A stretch of DNA of 64,000 nt from CAVPTL01 sp963729195 (GCA_963729195.1 CAVSNF010000020.1:248001-312000); one strand, 5' to 3'. Positions 33,084-43,688 are shown, counted from the first letter of the stretch. Numbers and translations are program-made. Notes: generated from the letters alone by a model not told the origin.

Positions 33084-36000
33084 ATGTCCGTGACCCGCGG
33101 TGAGATGCGGCTCGTGTCGGTGTTGATGGCCGACATCCAAGGCTCGACGGCGATTGCCGAGCGGCTCGGCCCTGAGCGGTCAAAACTGCTGTTCGACGAG
33201 GTCATCGATCTGATCGGGATCCAGGTGCGGCGCTTCGGCGGAACCGTCGCCCAGCTCTCCGGCGACGGCGTGCTGGCGGTGTTCGGCGCGCCCGAGGCCC
33301 ACGACGACGACGCCGAGCGGGCGGTGATGGCAGGGATCGAGCTGCAGCGCGAGCTCGACCGGTTCGGCGAGCAGGTGCGATCCGACTACGACCTGACGCT
33401 GGCCGGGCGGGTGGCGATCGAAGCCGGCCGGGTGGTGGTCGACTGGGATTCGAGCAGCGACGGCGAGCGCTTCAACGCCCTGGGCGACCCGGTCAATCTG
33501 GCGGCGCGGCTGCAGCAGCACGCCGAGCCGGGCAGCGTGCTGGTCGGGCCGGAGCTGGCCCGGGCGGTGGTCGGCCGGTTCGAGCTGGACGACCTGGGTG
33601 AGGTCGAGCTGCGCGGCATCAGCCAGCCGGTGCGGCTGCTGCGGGTGGACAGCGTCGGCCTGGCCTGCGATTCGCGTCCCGACCCGCCGCTGGTGGGCCG
33701 CGATTTCGAGCGCACGCTGCTGGAGCGGGCGGTGGCGGAGCTGTGCGACGGTCTGGGCGTGGTGATGGTCGTCACCGGCGAGGCCGGGATCGGCAAGACC
33801 CGGCTGATTCGCGAGGTGGTGGCCGCCTCACCCAACCCGCCGTTGCTGCTGGAGGGCCGCAGCTCCTCGTATGCCACGGGGTTCCCCCTGTGGCCGGTGC
33901 GCGACCTGCTGCGGGGCTGGATGGATCTGCCGGTTGCCGCCAGCGAGTCGCGTATGCGACTGGAGCTGAAGGCCCGCCTGAGCGAGCTGTTCGGCGAACT
34001 GGGTGAGCGCTACGTGTTCTTGTCGGCGGCACTGGGGCTGACCCCGGAAGGGCCGGAGTCGGCGCAGGTGCTGAACGAGCTCTCCCGCGAGAACGTGCGC
34101 GAACGGGCCGGTGAGGCGGTGGCCGAGGTGCTCTGCATGCCTGTCCCAGCAGCGCCCCGTGCTGGTGGTGATGGACGACCTGCACTGGGCCGACGAGGCC
34201 ACCATCGCGGTCTGCGACGACCTGCTCGACCTGACCGAGCAGGCCTCGGTCGGATTCGCGCTGGTGTATCGCAGCGAGCGCGAGTCGAGCGCGTGGAAAC
34301 TGGGCCAGCGAGCGCGTGAACGGCTTCCGCATCGCTACCGCGAGGTGGAGCTGCGGGCGCTCGCGCCCGATGCCAGCTCGCGCCTGGCCGAGTCGGTGGC
34401 GGGGGCGCCGCTACCGCCCGAGGTGGCCGAGCTGGTGACCGAGCGCTCCGGCGGCAACCCCTTCTTCATCGAGGAGGCGATCCGCGACCTGGTGGAGCGA
34501 GACGTGATCGCCACCGGGCCGCACGGACTGGAGCTGCGCGTCGATCTGGCCGAGGTGTCGGTGCCGGTGGCGGTGCAAACCGCCCTGCAGGCGCGCCTGG
34601 GCCGGCTCAGCCCGGCGGCCCGGGAGGTGGCGACGCTCAGCGCCGCCGTGGGGCGGGCGTTCGGCATCGAGCTGTTGGAGAAGCTGGTCGGCGACGAGGT
34701 CGCGCATTCGGCGGTGCTGGAGCTGCAGCGGCTCGACCTGATCACCGAGGAGCGGCGGCGGCCGTCTCCTGAGTACCGGTTCCGGCACGGACTGGTGCAG
34801 GAGGTGGCCTATGCCAGCCTGCTCGAGCACGACCGCCACGAGGCCCACGGTCGCATCGCCAAGGCGCTGCAGGAGCTCGCCCGCGAGGCCAACACCACTC
34901 CGCCGGCGCCGGTGCTGGCCCGCCACCTGGCCGAGGCGGACATGCCCGGCGAGGCCGCCGACGCGCTGATCGTGGCCGGCGACCGGGCGCGGGATGTGTG
35001 GGCGACCGCCGAGGCGGTGGACAACTACCGGCGTGCGCGCACGTTCCTGGCGCGGCTGGGCGACGAGCAGCGCTCACGGGAGACGCTGTTCAAGATCGCA
35101 CTGGTGCATCACGTCGATTTCGACTTCCGCGGCGCCGAGCGGGCCTACGACGAGGCGTTCGCCTGCAAGGCCCCGGCGCCCGACTGCGTGGTTCGCGATC
35201 AGCGGCTGCGCACGATGTTGACGCTGCCGCCAGAGGTGGTGCCCGGCTACGCCTACGTGATGGAGTCGGCGGTGATCACCGACCTGCTGTTCCGAGGGCT
35301 CTTGACGCTCGATCGGGATATGAGCGTGATCCCGTCGCTGGCCGAGAACCTGCGCGTCTCCAGTGACGGCACCAGCTACCTGTTCCAGCTGCACGACGGC
35401 CTGCGGTGGAGTGACGACGAACCGCTCACCACCCACGATTTCGCGTATACGTGGGAGCGGATCCGCGAGCTGGAGCTGCCCACGGCCTTTCTGCTGGACG
35501 ACGTCAGCGAGGTGATCGCGCACGACGATCGCACGCTGGAGGTGGTGCTGTCCGAGCCCCGAAACGCGTTCCTGTACGTGCTGGCACACTCCGCTCTGCG
35601 GCCCTGGCCGCGGCACGTGGTGGAGCGGCTGGGGCCGAACTGGCGAACCCAGGAGATGGTCACCAACGGCCCGTTCAAGGTCGCCGAGATGGATAGCCAC
35701 CACCTGCTGGCGGTGGCCGATCCCAATTGGCTGGGCGCGAGCGGCAACGTGGGCGAGCTGGAGTTCTCGTTCGTGCCGCTCGACCAGCCGCCGCAGGAGG
35801 GCGTCGGCAAGTGGGTGCGAGGGCGAGTTCGACGTGCTCGCGGGCGGCGGACGCCAGCCGATAGCCGACGATTTCACCGACGCGGCCGTGACCTCGGGTA
35901 CCGCCACCTTGATGCTGTGGACGGTGCCCACCCGGCGCCCGGTCTCCAACCCGCTGGTGCGACGCGCGATCGCGGCGGCGCTCGACACCGAGCGGGTGGT

Positions 36001-36635
36001 GGCGCCGCTGGAAAACCCGTTCGGGCCGGCTCGAGGTTCGGGACTGCTGCCGCCCGCGCTGCCGGGCCACTCGCACAAGGGCGGGGTTGTGCGCGACCTC
36101 GAGCGTGCCGCCGAGTTGCTGGCCGAGGCCGGGCATCCCGCGGGGCAGGGCCTGCCCGAGCTGACCGTGGCTGCCCATGCGTGGCTGCACCCCGCTGCCG
36201 AGCAGGTGCGCGAACAGCTGGCCGAGATCGGGCTGAAGGTTCGCCTGGTCACTCCCGATCGGCAGTTCGGCTGTCTCGAGCCTTCGGTGGACGACGGCCG
36301 ACATGTACCTGATGAGCTGGGGTGCCGACTATCCCGATCCCGAGGGCTTCTTCCGCGGATTGGTGCACCCGTCGCAGGGTGCGTTCAGCGACGAGACCAG
36401 CGAACGGCTGCTGGCCGAGGGACGCGCCCAGCGCGACCACGACCGGCGGCTGGCGATCTATCAGGAGCTGGATCGCCATCTGGTGCAGGAGGCGGGGGTG
36501 CTGATCCCGCTCGGTTATCCGCGCTCGACGCTGCTGGTGCGCCCGTGGGTGAGCGGCGTGTGGGCGACGCCGGCAACCGGGGTTCGGCTGGGAGACGCCA
36601 ACGTCGATCCGCTGCGGTATCCTGCCGACCGGTGA
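33084..36635 (+). CDS. Nucleotidyl cyclase / AAA ATPase / solute-binding-protein fusion
   Basis: About 1180 residues. Residues 8-190 form a class III cyclase: MADIQGSTAIAERL (first metal Asp), LSGDGVLAVFGAP (second Asp), LGDPVNLAARLQQH (Asn and Arg of the active site). Residues 210-560 form an AAA-type NTPase with GEAGIGKTRLIREV (Walker A) and VLVVMDDLHWADEATI (Walker B), as in MalT/AfsR-like signal ATPases. From about 700, a family 5 solute-binding domain follows (SVIPSLAENLRVSSDGTSYL; HDFAYTWERI; LMSWGADYPDPEGFF). No signal peptide or membrane helix is seen, so the binding domain would be cytoplasmic and could sense a ligand. Frames change near 34140, 35820 and 36275. Confidence 0.88.
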
Positions 36636-36645
36636 GGAGCAGACC

Positions 36646-36840
36646 GTGACACTGATGCCGTCCCGTGCGTCCAGCGCAGCCGGCGCGATGGCCATTGTGG
36701 CGTCGCTGTGTTACCTGGCTGCCGTCGTGATCGCGCTGCCGCTGGGCGTGGCCGGCGTGGTCAAGGAGGAGTACTGCGCGATCCCCCTGGCCGCCGCCAA
36801 CATCCTCCTCGCCGTGGCGATGCTCTCCAGCAGGAAGTAG
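36646..36840 (+). CDS. Small two-helix membrane protein
   Basis: 64 residues from GTG 36646, preceded by GTGAGGAG. Two hydrophobic helices (IVASLCYLAAVVIALPLGVA and IPLAAANILLAVAMLSS). Function unknown. It follows the cyclase stop by 10 nt, so it is co-transcribed with that fusion gene. Confidence 0.65.
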   Translation: MTLMPSRASSAAGAMAIVASLCYLAAVVIALPLGVAGVVKEEYCAIPLAAANILLAVAMLSSRK

Positions 36841-36847
36841 ACCGCCG

Positions 36848-36878
36848 GTGAATAACGGTGCCAGGCACCGTTATTCAC
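36848..36878. repeat. REP-like palindrome copy 3
   Basis: Identical over 31 bp to the copy at 10824-10854 (arm GTGAATAACGGTGCC). It lies 7 nt after the stop of the two-helix membrane protein and opens a cluster of four elements in 180 bp. Confidence 0.85.
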
Positions 36879-36912
36879 GCCATCGCCACCCGGCTGCTTG
36901 TCGTGCCTGGGC

Positions 36913-36941
36913 GTGAGAGTGCCAGGCAACTTTATATTCAC
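36913..36941. repeat. REP-like palindrome copy 4 (degenerate)
   Basis: GTGAGAGTGCCAGGCAACTT followed by TATATTCAC-like sequence keeps the centre GTGCCAGGCA and the outer ATTCAC but has lost pairing in the middle. Read as a decayed member of the same family. Confidence 0.55.
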
Positions 36942-36945
36942 CTGC

Positions 36946-36970
36946 GTGCTACCAGGCACTGGTTATTCAC
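36946..36970. repeat. REP-like palindrome copy 5 (right half only)
   Basis: The right-hand half (CCAGGCACTGGTTATTCAC) survives; the left arm is shortened to GTGCTA. It adds an extra T-G step compared with GCACCGTT. It is another decayed copy next to copy 4. Confidence 0.5.
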
Positions 36971-36996
36971 CTTCGGTGCATAACCTGGGGTGTCGG

Positions 36997-37027
36997 ATGA
37001 ATAACGGTGCCAGGCACCGTTATTCAC
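36997..37027. repeat. REP-like palindrome copy 6, overlapping the anti-sigma stop
   Basis: Same 31-bp palindrome, with the first G changed to A. Its right arm on the minus strand reads GTGAATAA, and this TAA (37020-37022) is the stop codon of the anti-sigma gene. The element therefore contributes the last codons of that gene. Confidence 0.85.
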
Positions 37028-37265
37028 GAGCTGCATTCCAGGTGCGGAAGGCGTGGAGGAGTTCGTCGCGGGCCTCGGGCGGGATCGTTTCCGGGGTGAG
37101 CCGGCCGGTCAGCGCGATGGTGGTGCGGATCTGGTCGAGGTAGGCGCCGCAGCCGTTGCATTCGGTCAGGTGCTGCTCGAACCGCTCCGTGTCGGTCGCC
37201 GACAACGCACCTTCGAGGTAGTCGGTCACGAGTTCGACCAGCTCCCGGCAGGTGAGGGCGTTCAT
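37020..37265 (-). CDS. Zinc-finger anti-sigma factor
   Basis: 81 residues: MNALTCRELVELVTDYLEGA, then HLTECNGCGAYL (HxxxCxxC zinc-binding anti-sigma motif) and a helical C-terminus. No membrane helix, so it is a soluble anti-sigma factor. The ATG overlaps the sigma factor stop (ATGA), so the pair is translated together. Stop codon lies inside a REP-like repeat. Confidence 0.9.
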   Translation of the reverse strand: MNALTCRELVELVTDYLEGALSATDTERFEQHLTECNGCGAYLDQIRTTIALTGRLTPETIPPEARDELLHAFRTWNAARE

Positions 37266-37924
37266 GCCGTCTCCGGAGTCAGATAGGGCTCCAGCAGCGC
37301 GCGCACTCGCGACCGCGCGCGGTGCAGCAACACCCGCTGGTTGACGTCGGTCAGCTCCAGCAGGTCGTCCACCTCGTGGGCGGACAGGCCCTCGATGTCG
37401 CGCAGGGTGATCACCGCGCGCTGTGAATCCGGCAGGCGATCGATCGCCTCCAGCAGCTTGGCCCGCGTCTCGCCGGCCAGCAGCACCTCGTCCGGCAGGT
37501 CGCTCCAGGAGTGCAAACCCTGCCGCCAGCCCCCGGGCGCTTCGGGGTCGTCGGCCGGCAGGAAGCGACTGGGATCGACCGCCGGCCCGTCATCGGCCGC
37601 CAGCGCCGAGAACGGCGTCGACCGCCGTTCGCGCTTGGCGCGCGTGATCGCGCGGTTGGTGAGGATCCGAAACATCCACGTCTTCAGCGACGAACGGCCC
37701 TCGAACCGGTCGAGGCCCTGCAGCACCGCCAGCCACGTCTCCTGTGCCACGTCCTCGGCCACGGCCTGGTCGCGCACGTACGACTTGGCAACGCGCACGA
37801 ACGACGCCTGGTAGCGATCGATCAACTCGCGAAACGCCTGCTCGTCGCCGCCGCGCAGGGCCGCGACCAGGCGGGCGTCGTCCGCAGGTGAGTCTGGAGG
37901 CGGTGGCTCATGCTGTTCAGTCAT
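37262..37924 (-). CDS. ECF-type RNA polymerase sigma factor
   Basis: 220 residues, intact frame. Region 2: ELIDRYQASFVRVAKSYV, AVAEDVAQETWLAVLQGL and LKTWMFRILTNRAITRAKRE; linker acidic and rich in Pro/Asp; region 4: LPDSQRAVITLRDIEGLSAH, then LTDVNQRVLLHRARSRVRAL. Paired with the overlapping ZAS anti-sigma gene. Start ATG 37924 was preferred over longer in-frame sequence because the conserved part begins shortly after it. Confidence 0.94.
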   Translation of the reverse strand: MTEQHEPPPPDSPADDARLVAALRGGDEQAFRELIDRYQASFVRVAKSYVRDQAVAEDVAQETWLAVLQGLDRFEGRSSLKTWMFRILTNRAITRAKRERRSTPFSALAADDGPAVDPSRFLPADDPEAPGGWRQGLHSWSDLPDEVLLAGETRAKLLEAIDRLPDSQRAVITLRDIEGLSAHEVDDLLELTDVNQRVLLHRARSRVRALLEPYLTPETA

Positions 37925-37941
37925 GCCGAGTCGCCCAAACG

Positions 37942-38585
37942 TTACGCCTCGTCGGCGGGGTCGAGCCCCGCCGCTGACCGGAAGTCGGCGGTGGTGTTGG
38001 TGTGCGGGAACGGCTCGTCGGGCTCGTCGACGCCCAGCGCCGCGCACAGCGGCGCCCACCCGTCGCCGGGAGTCCACTCACACAGCCGACCGGGCTCGAC
38101 TTCAGCTCGCACCGCCGCGTTGTGGCGCTCGTATCCGGCCACGGCCACGTCGTGCTCGGGCCAGCCCGGGTCCCAGCGTTCGCTCCACCAGTCCCAGCAC
38201 CATCGCCCGTCGCTCGCTCCACTCCGGCTCCCCCGGCGGCACCGGCGTGTGCAGCTGCTTCACGATCGTCTGCGAGAAGCTGCCCCACCACTGCTCCGGC
38301 GATTCCCTCACCGAGAGCAGCACCGGCGCGTCGGGGTTGGCGGCGGCGATCTCCCGCCAGAACGTGCACGCCGGCCAGTCCACGGTCGCCGACCACTCCC
38401 CCAGAAACGACGCCCAGTCGACCGGCTCGCCGTCCACCGCCGCCTGCCACACGGCGCTGTGTTCGGGCCGCTCGAACGTCTCTCGCATGTGGTAGCACCG
38501 GACCGCCGGTGAGCCGCTCGAGCGCCAGCTTGAGCGAGGCGGTGCCGGTGCGACCCAGACCGGCGCCGACGATGCGAAGACTCAT
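37942..38585 (-). CDS. Sulfotransferase-family protein, frameshifted
   Basis: About 214 residues. The opening MSLRIVGAGLGRTGTASLKL is the PAPS-binding loop of the bacterial sulfotransferase family. The middle (LLSVRESPEQWWGSFSQ) has the 3'-phosphate-binding Arg/Ser pattern. Frames change near 38185 and 38490. ATG 38585 overlaps the stop of the BtuF-like gene. It is the last member of a five-gene minus-strand run. The acceptor is unknown. Confidence 0.8.
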
Positions 38586-39239
38586 GAAGCCACCTCCATC
38601 AGCGGGATACGGGGCTCGACCAGGCGGTCGGGATGAAGCAGGAATCCGAGCTGAACGATGCCATAGGCAACCCGTGGCCCGGGCACGGTGTAGTACCCCT
38701 GGTCGACCGCGACCACCCGGCATCCCAGCGGCGGCAGCGACAGCTCGCCGGAGTCGCAGGCGATCACCACCAGGTCGGGCCGCTCGCCCCGCACGTCGTC
38801 CCAGGTGGTCGCGTGGGAGGGAGCGCCCGCCTGCGCCAGCACCGGCCGCCCGCCCGCGATCGACGACCATCTCGGGGATCCAGTCTCCGGCGGCGGTGGG
38901 CGGGTCGGTGCCGGTCGCAACGAACACCGCCGGGCGGCTCTGATCCACCACCGCCGCCAGCACCGACTCGATCGGCTTTTGGATCGACTCGATCACCTCG
39001 GGAGCGCGCGCGGAGGCGCCGATCGCGGCCGCCAGCTCCACGATCGTGGCCTCGATCTCGGCCACCCGGGTGGGGGCGATCGTGATCACCCGCGCGCCCC
39101 GGGGAGCGACCACGCCGGAGTGCTCGTCCACGATCACGACCTGCGGGCGGCCGTCTGCCTCCACCAGCCGGTCAGCCTCGCCCAGCGCGGTCACGATCTC
39201 GACGCCGGCGGCGCTGGGCGACCAGATCCCGCGGCTCAT
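38582..39239 (-). CDS. BtuF-like substrate-binding domain protein without signal peptide
   Basis: About 218 residues of the type III periplasmic-binding fold: IWSPSAAGVEIVTALGEADR, then AIGASARAPEVIESIQKPIE and, after a break near 38860, GERPDLVVIACDSGEL. No signal peptide, lipobox or ABC transporter partner is seen, so it may bind a corrinoid or similar ligand inside the cell. ATGA overlaps at both ends with MarC and the sulfotransferase. Confidence 0.72.
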
Positions 39240-39853
39240 GGGAGCGTGACCAGCTTGAGCGCCTCGAGCCCGATCAGCACCAGCTGCACGGCGACGGCAC
39301 ACAGCAGGATCCCGAAGATGATCTCGAGCACGGTGATGGCGCCCTCGGGGGTCTCCTTGAACCGGGCGACCAACAGGAACGTGAACACGTTGATCACCGC
39401 CACCACAGCGATCATCAGCTCGGTCTGGAACTCCTGCGACCAGCTGAAGTTGGCCGAGTAGGTGATCAGCGCGACGACTCCCACCGGGTTGAGCGTGAGC
39501 GGCAGCGCCAGCGGCGTGACCGCGATCGCCTTGGGGTCGGCCACATGCGCTTCGTGGTCGACGTCCCGGCGGCCCAGGGCCATGTCGATGCCCAGCAGGA
39601 ACATGACGATGCCGCCGGCGATCGCCAGCGACGCGTGGCTGAAGTGGAACACGTGCCGGGCGATCTCACCGCCGAGCAGCAGCAGCCCGGCGATCACGCC
39701 GGCCACCACCGACGTCTTGACCGCCACGTACCGCTTCTGCGAGATCGTCATGCCGCGGGTCAGGTCGGCGTAGGCGATCACCGATTTCAGCGGGCCCACG
39801 CCGATCAGGATCACCAGGAAGACGTCGGCGGTGTTGTAGTCGGCGGCCGTCAC
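39236..39853 (-). CDS. MarC-family membrane protein
   Basis: 205 residues, intact frame, six helices. Motifs of the MarC/NAAT family: VFLVILIGVGPLKSVIAY near the start and ALPLTLNPVGVVALITYSAN in the middle. The function of this family is not settled. GTG 39853 overlaps the CapA stop (GTGA). Confidence 0.83.
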   Translation of the reverse strand: MTAADYNTADVFLVILIGVGPLKSVIAYADLTRGMTISQKRYVAVKTSVVAGVIAGLLLLGGEIARHVFHFSHASLAIAGGIVMFLLGIDMALGRRDVDHEAHVADPKAIAVTPLALPLTLNPVGVVALITYSANFSWSQEFQTELMIAVVAVINVFTFLLVARFKETPEGAITVLEIIFGILLCAVAVQLVLIGLEALKLVTLP

Positions 39854-41242
39854 TGCGAGTCTCCGGGCACGTCGATCACGCCCACCACGGTGCCGTCTCG
39901 CGGCTCGGCGGTGATGGTGGTTCCCAGCGGCAGTGAGAGCTCGGCGAGGCGTTTGACGATCACCCCCGCCACCTCCGCCGAGGCCGGCACCGGGACGCCG
40001 CTTTGGGTCAGCGGCAGGCCGTAGCCGAGATCCAGCGGGTGCAGCTCGATCGTGCTGCAGCGCTCCCGCCCGCCAGCGGCAGCGGGCGACCACGCCGTGG
40101 AACGTCTCCTCGTGCTGGAACCACTCCACGTTCAGCAGGTTGGTGAGGTCGGCGTCGGTGGCCTGCTCGGGGTGGGTCAGCGCTCGCGCCAGCTTGTCGC
40201 GGCCGTACACGTACAGCTCGTGGGGCAGCGGCTCGATCATGTCGGAGAACACGAAGTTGCCGAGGCCGTGGAAGATCGGCCGGCCCTGGTACAGCTCCAC
40301 CCCCGCCAGGTGGTGGATGCCGCTGGTGACCACCACGTCAGCGCCGGCGTCGATCACCGCCCGGCCGAACTCGCCCACGTACTCGCCGGGCGGCTGCGGA
40401 AAGCGGTCGTGCAGCGGCTCGTGGCTGTGCAGCGCGGCCACCATCAGGTCGGAGTGCTGCTTCCCCAGGCGCACGGCGCGGACGGTGTCCGCCAGATCCT
40501 GCGCGTCGATGGCGTAGCCGTAGCTGGGAGCGTCGCCTGTGGCAGCCTCGAACCGGCGGCCCAGCACGGCGGACGGTTCAGGTGTGTCTCCGGCGAGATC
40601 GTCGCCCAGCGCGGCCAGCAGCTCCTGCGCCAAGCGCAGCTGCTCGGGCAGCAGTCGCAGCGTCCGTTTCAGCCGCAGGCCGGCCAGCCCCGGCCGGGCC
40701 GGCGCCGCGCCGCGCGCGGGCGACGCCTCGCTGGTCTCACGGTAGGTGGTGGTGCACGAGACCAGCCCGACCCGGCCGGCGGTCGTCTCCAGATAGGCCG
40801 CGGCTCGGGCCAGGCCGGCGTTCTCGCCGACTCCGGCGTGCACGATGCCGGCCCGGTCGAGCCACCGGCTCGACTCGCGCATGCCCTCGAGCCCCCAGTC
40901 GAGCGCATGGTTGTTGGCCCGGCCGACCAGCGAGAAGCCCATCGCCGCCATGTCCTCGGCCACCGCGGGGAGCGATCCCATCGGCCAGTCGCTGTCGAAC
41001 GGATAGGCCGATCCGGCGAAGGTGCGGACGTCGAACACCACCGTCTCCATGTTTCCGAACAGGGCGTCGCAGCCGGAGATCGCCGGCAGCGTGCGGGCAA
41101 ACCGTGCGTGCTTCATCAGCGGCCGGGTGATGATGCAGTCGCCCACCGCGCCCAGCTCGAAGTCGGTCACGCCGGGTTCCAGCTCGCGTTCCAGCGGCCG
41201 GCTGGGGTTGAACAGCTCGGACTCGTGCCGCTCCTGCGCCAT
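39850..41242 (-). CDS. CapA-family protein (poly-gamma-glutamate type), frameshifted
   Basis: About 463 residues of the CapA metallophosphatase-like fold: FELGAVGDCIITRPL, ANNHALDWGLEGMRE (the NH-A-x-D motif), VAALHSHEPLHDRF and GADVVVTSGIHHLAGVELY, then IFHGLGNFVFSD. CapA proteins are linked to polyglutamate capsule export but many are not near capsule genes. The last 75 residues are in another frame after about 40075. Start ATG 41242 overlaps the upstream stop (TGATG). There is no signal peptide, so this copy is probably cytoplasmic. Confidence 0.85.
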
Positions 41243-42695
41243 CAGCCGGTCGCCTCCACGCTCGCCCGCAGCTCGGTCTTGAGCACCTTGCCCATCGCGT
41301 TTCGCGGCAGCGAATCGACCATCCACACCGTCCGCGGGCGCTTGTGCGGCGAGAGCGCCGCGGCCACGTGGTCGGTCAGCTCCGACTCGGTCACGCTGGC
41401 CTCGGGTCGCAGCACCACCCACGCGCACACCCGCTCGCCCAGGTCGGCGTCGGGCAGCCCGGCAACCGCCGCCTCGGCCACCTGCGGGTGCTCGAGCAGC
41501 GCCGACTCGATCTCGCCGGCGCCGATCTTGAAGCCGCCGCTCTTGATCAGGTCGGTGGCCCGCCGCCCCACCAGGCGGATGAACCCGTCTGCGCTTCGCA
41601 CCGCCAGGTCGCCGGTGCGAAAGAAGCCGTCCGGCGTGAAGGCGGCCGCGGTGGCGTCCGGCCGGTTGAGGTAGCCGAGCATCACGTTGGGGCCGCGCAC
41701 GTGCACCTCGCCGATGGCGTCGTCGCCGGGCTCCAGCTCGGAGCCGTCGTCGTCGCGGAGCTGGACCTCGACGCCCTCCAGCGGCGTCGCCGACCGATCC
41801 CGCCCGGCGCTCGCCGGCTGCCGTGGTGGAGGCGATCATGAGCGTCTCGGACATGCCGTAGCGTTCCACCACGGCCAGGCCGGTGAGCCGGGTGAGGCGA
41901 TCGTGCTCGGCTGCCGGCAGCGGGGCCGAGCCTGACACCAGCAGCCGGGCGCCGCGCCAGCCCGGCGGCCACCGCCGGATCACTCTCGGCGGCATCGGCC
42001 AGGCGGTGGTACATGGTGGGCACGGCAAACAGCATGGTCGCCGGCCCGGTCAGCGCGGCCGCGACCGCTCCCGGCGAGAACCCGCCCAGATGCCACGACG
42101 TGCCGCCGCGGCGCAGCGGGCCGAGCGTGCCCAGCACCAGGCCGTGCACGTGAAACAGCGGCAGCGCGTGGCACACGACGTCTGCTTCCGTCCACTCCCA
42201 GGCGGTCGCCAGCGCGTCCAGGTTGGAGGCGATCGCCCGCCGGGGCAGCACCGCGCCCTTGGGCGGCCCGGTGGTGCCCGACGTGTACACGATCAGTGCC
42301 GGGGCGTCGTCGGCCGGTTCCGGCGGCAGGGCGCCGCCGCCGGCCGGCGCGTGGTCAGTCGCGATCCGGCGCGATCCCGTCGAACCCGGCAGGCAGCGCC
42401 GCGGTGGCGGCTGCGAGCACCGCCGCGGGCTGCGAATCGCCCAGGATGTGCTGCGAGCTCGCGGGGACCCGACTTGGGGTTGACCGGAATCGCGGGCACG
42501 CCCGGCCACCAGCGCGCCGACCACCCCGACTGCAGTGGCGATCGAGTTCTCGGCCCACACCGCCACCCGCTCACAACCGTCCAGGCGGGCGGCCACGTCG
42601 CATGCCGCCGCCGCCAGCTGAGCGTGGGTCAGTTCGTGGTCGCCGACCCGGAGAGCGGGTCGATCAGACGGGTACCGGAGGTGCGGAAACAGCAT
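41242..42695 (-). CDS. AMP-forming acyl-CoA synthetase, frameshifted
   Basis: About 484 residues. Motifs: LIVYTSGTTGPPKGAVLPRR (phosphate loop), LPLFHVHGLVLGTLGPL, ERYGMSETLMIAS, GFFRTGDLAVRSADGFIRLV, GRRATDLIKSGGFKIGAGEI and RNAMGKVLKTEL with the catalytic lysine. Similar to malonyl-CoA-type or medium-chain ligases. Frames change near 41800, 41955, 42350 and 42480-42510. It is the first gene of the minus-strand run and starts 31 nt inside the SpoIIM gene, so the run may begin from SpoIIM. Confidence 0.86.
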
Positions 42696-43688
42696 TGCTC
42701 GGCGCTACTCTCGCCGATCCGGACGCCGTCTGTCGAGCCGGGCGGCCGCGGCGGAGGTAGGCGGCCAGCACCACCGCGGTGAGCGGCGCGATCGCGAGCT
42801 TGGCCCAGATCGGCAGGCCCGAGGGAGTGACGAAGCCCTCGATCGTGCCCGCGATCACCAGCAGCGGCATGGTGCCCAGGCCGATCAGCACCGCGCGCGT
42901 GCCGGTCTCGCGGATCGCCCGCCGGCGCGGGATCGGGGTGGCCCGCACGATCGCGTCGGCGATCGTCAGGCCGGCGCCGCTGCAGATCGTGAATGCGGTC
43001 AGCTCGATCACCCGTGGGGCACGATCAGCGACCAGTACTCGGCGCTCACCGACGGCTGGTTGGCGACGCCCGAGAGCACTCCCAGCAGCATCGAGTTGAG
43101 ATACAGGCTGTAGAACGTCAGCAGACCCGCCGTCAGCCCTCCGGCCAGATCGGTGAACGACACCAGGATGTTGTTGGTGAAGATCGAGGTCGCCTCCGGC
43201 GCCATCAACCCGGCCGGAGATGGGGTGGTGGTGGAAGTGGGCGGCGTCGCGCATCGACGGCCGGCAGGAAGCTGGCGGCCTGCACCGGGTCGTGCAGCGC
43301 CCACACGAAGCCCGCCAGGGTGAACGCGATCTCGATGCGCGGCGGCCACGTAGATGTACCGGCGGATCTGCCACACCATCCGCGGATAGCCGGTCCACAC
43401 GAAGTCGACAACCGCTCGCCAGGAAGCCTTGCGCCGGCGCCGGTAGACGGCCGCGTGGCCGCGCGCCACCACCTCGTTCAGGCGCGGGATCAGGGGCGAA
43501 GCGGGGTGGCGGGTGCGCAGGTAGGCCAGGTCGGCCGCGGTCTGCTGGTAGCGCAGCACCATCAGATCGACCCGCTCGGCGCTCATGCGGTGCCCGCGTC
43601 GTGCCGATTCGCCGAGCAGGTCGTTCAGCTCGTCCCACAGCGGGGCGCGCCGGGTCGACCATTCGAATTCGTCGGAGGGCCTGGCCAT
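42664..43688 (-). CDS. Stage II sporulation protein M-like membrane protein, frameshifted
   Basis: About 341 residues. The soluble N-terminus (APLWDELNDLLGESARRGHR and RYQQTAADLAYLRTRHPAS) and the helices that follow (FTNNILVSFTDLAGGLTAGL, GVIELTAFTICSGAGLTIAD) are typical of the SpoIIM-like proteins that sit beside RDD and MoxR genes, not of true sporulation proteins. Frames change near 43215 and 43345. It is divergent from RDD, with 26-50 bp between starts. Confidence 0.85.

Noticed and set aside
36848..37027. CRISPR-like repeat cluster
   Set aside because: Repeats are palindromic, unevenly spaced and degenerate, with no regular spacers and no cas genes.
42664..43688. Sporulation gene cluster
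   Set aside because: SpoIIM-like proteins are standard in MoxR islands of non-spore-formers, and no other sporulation gene is present.
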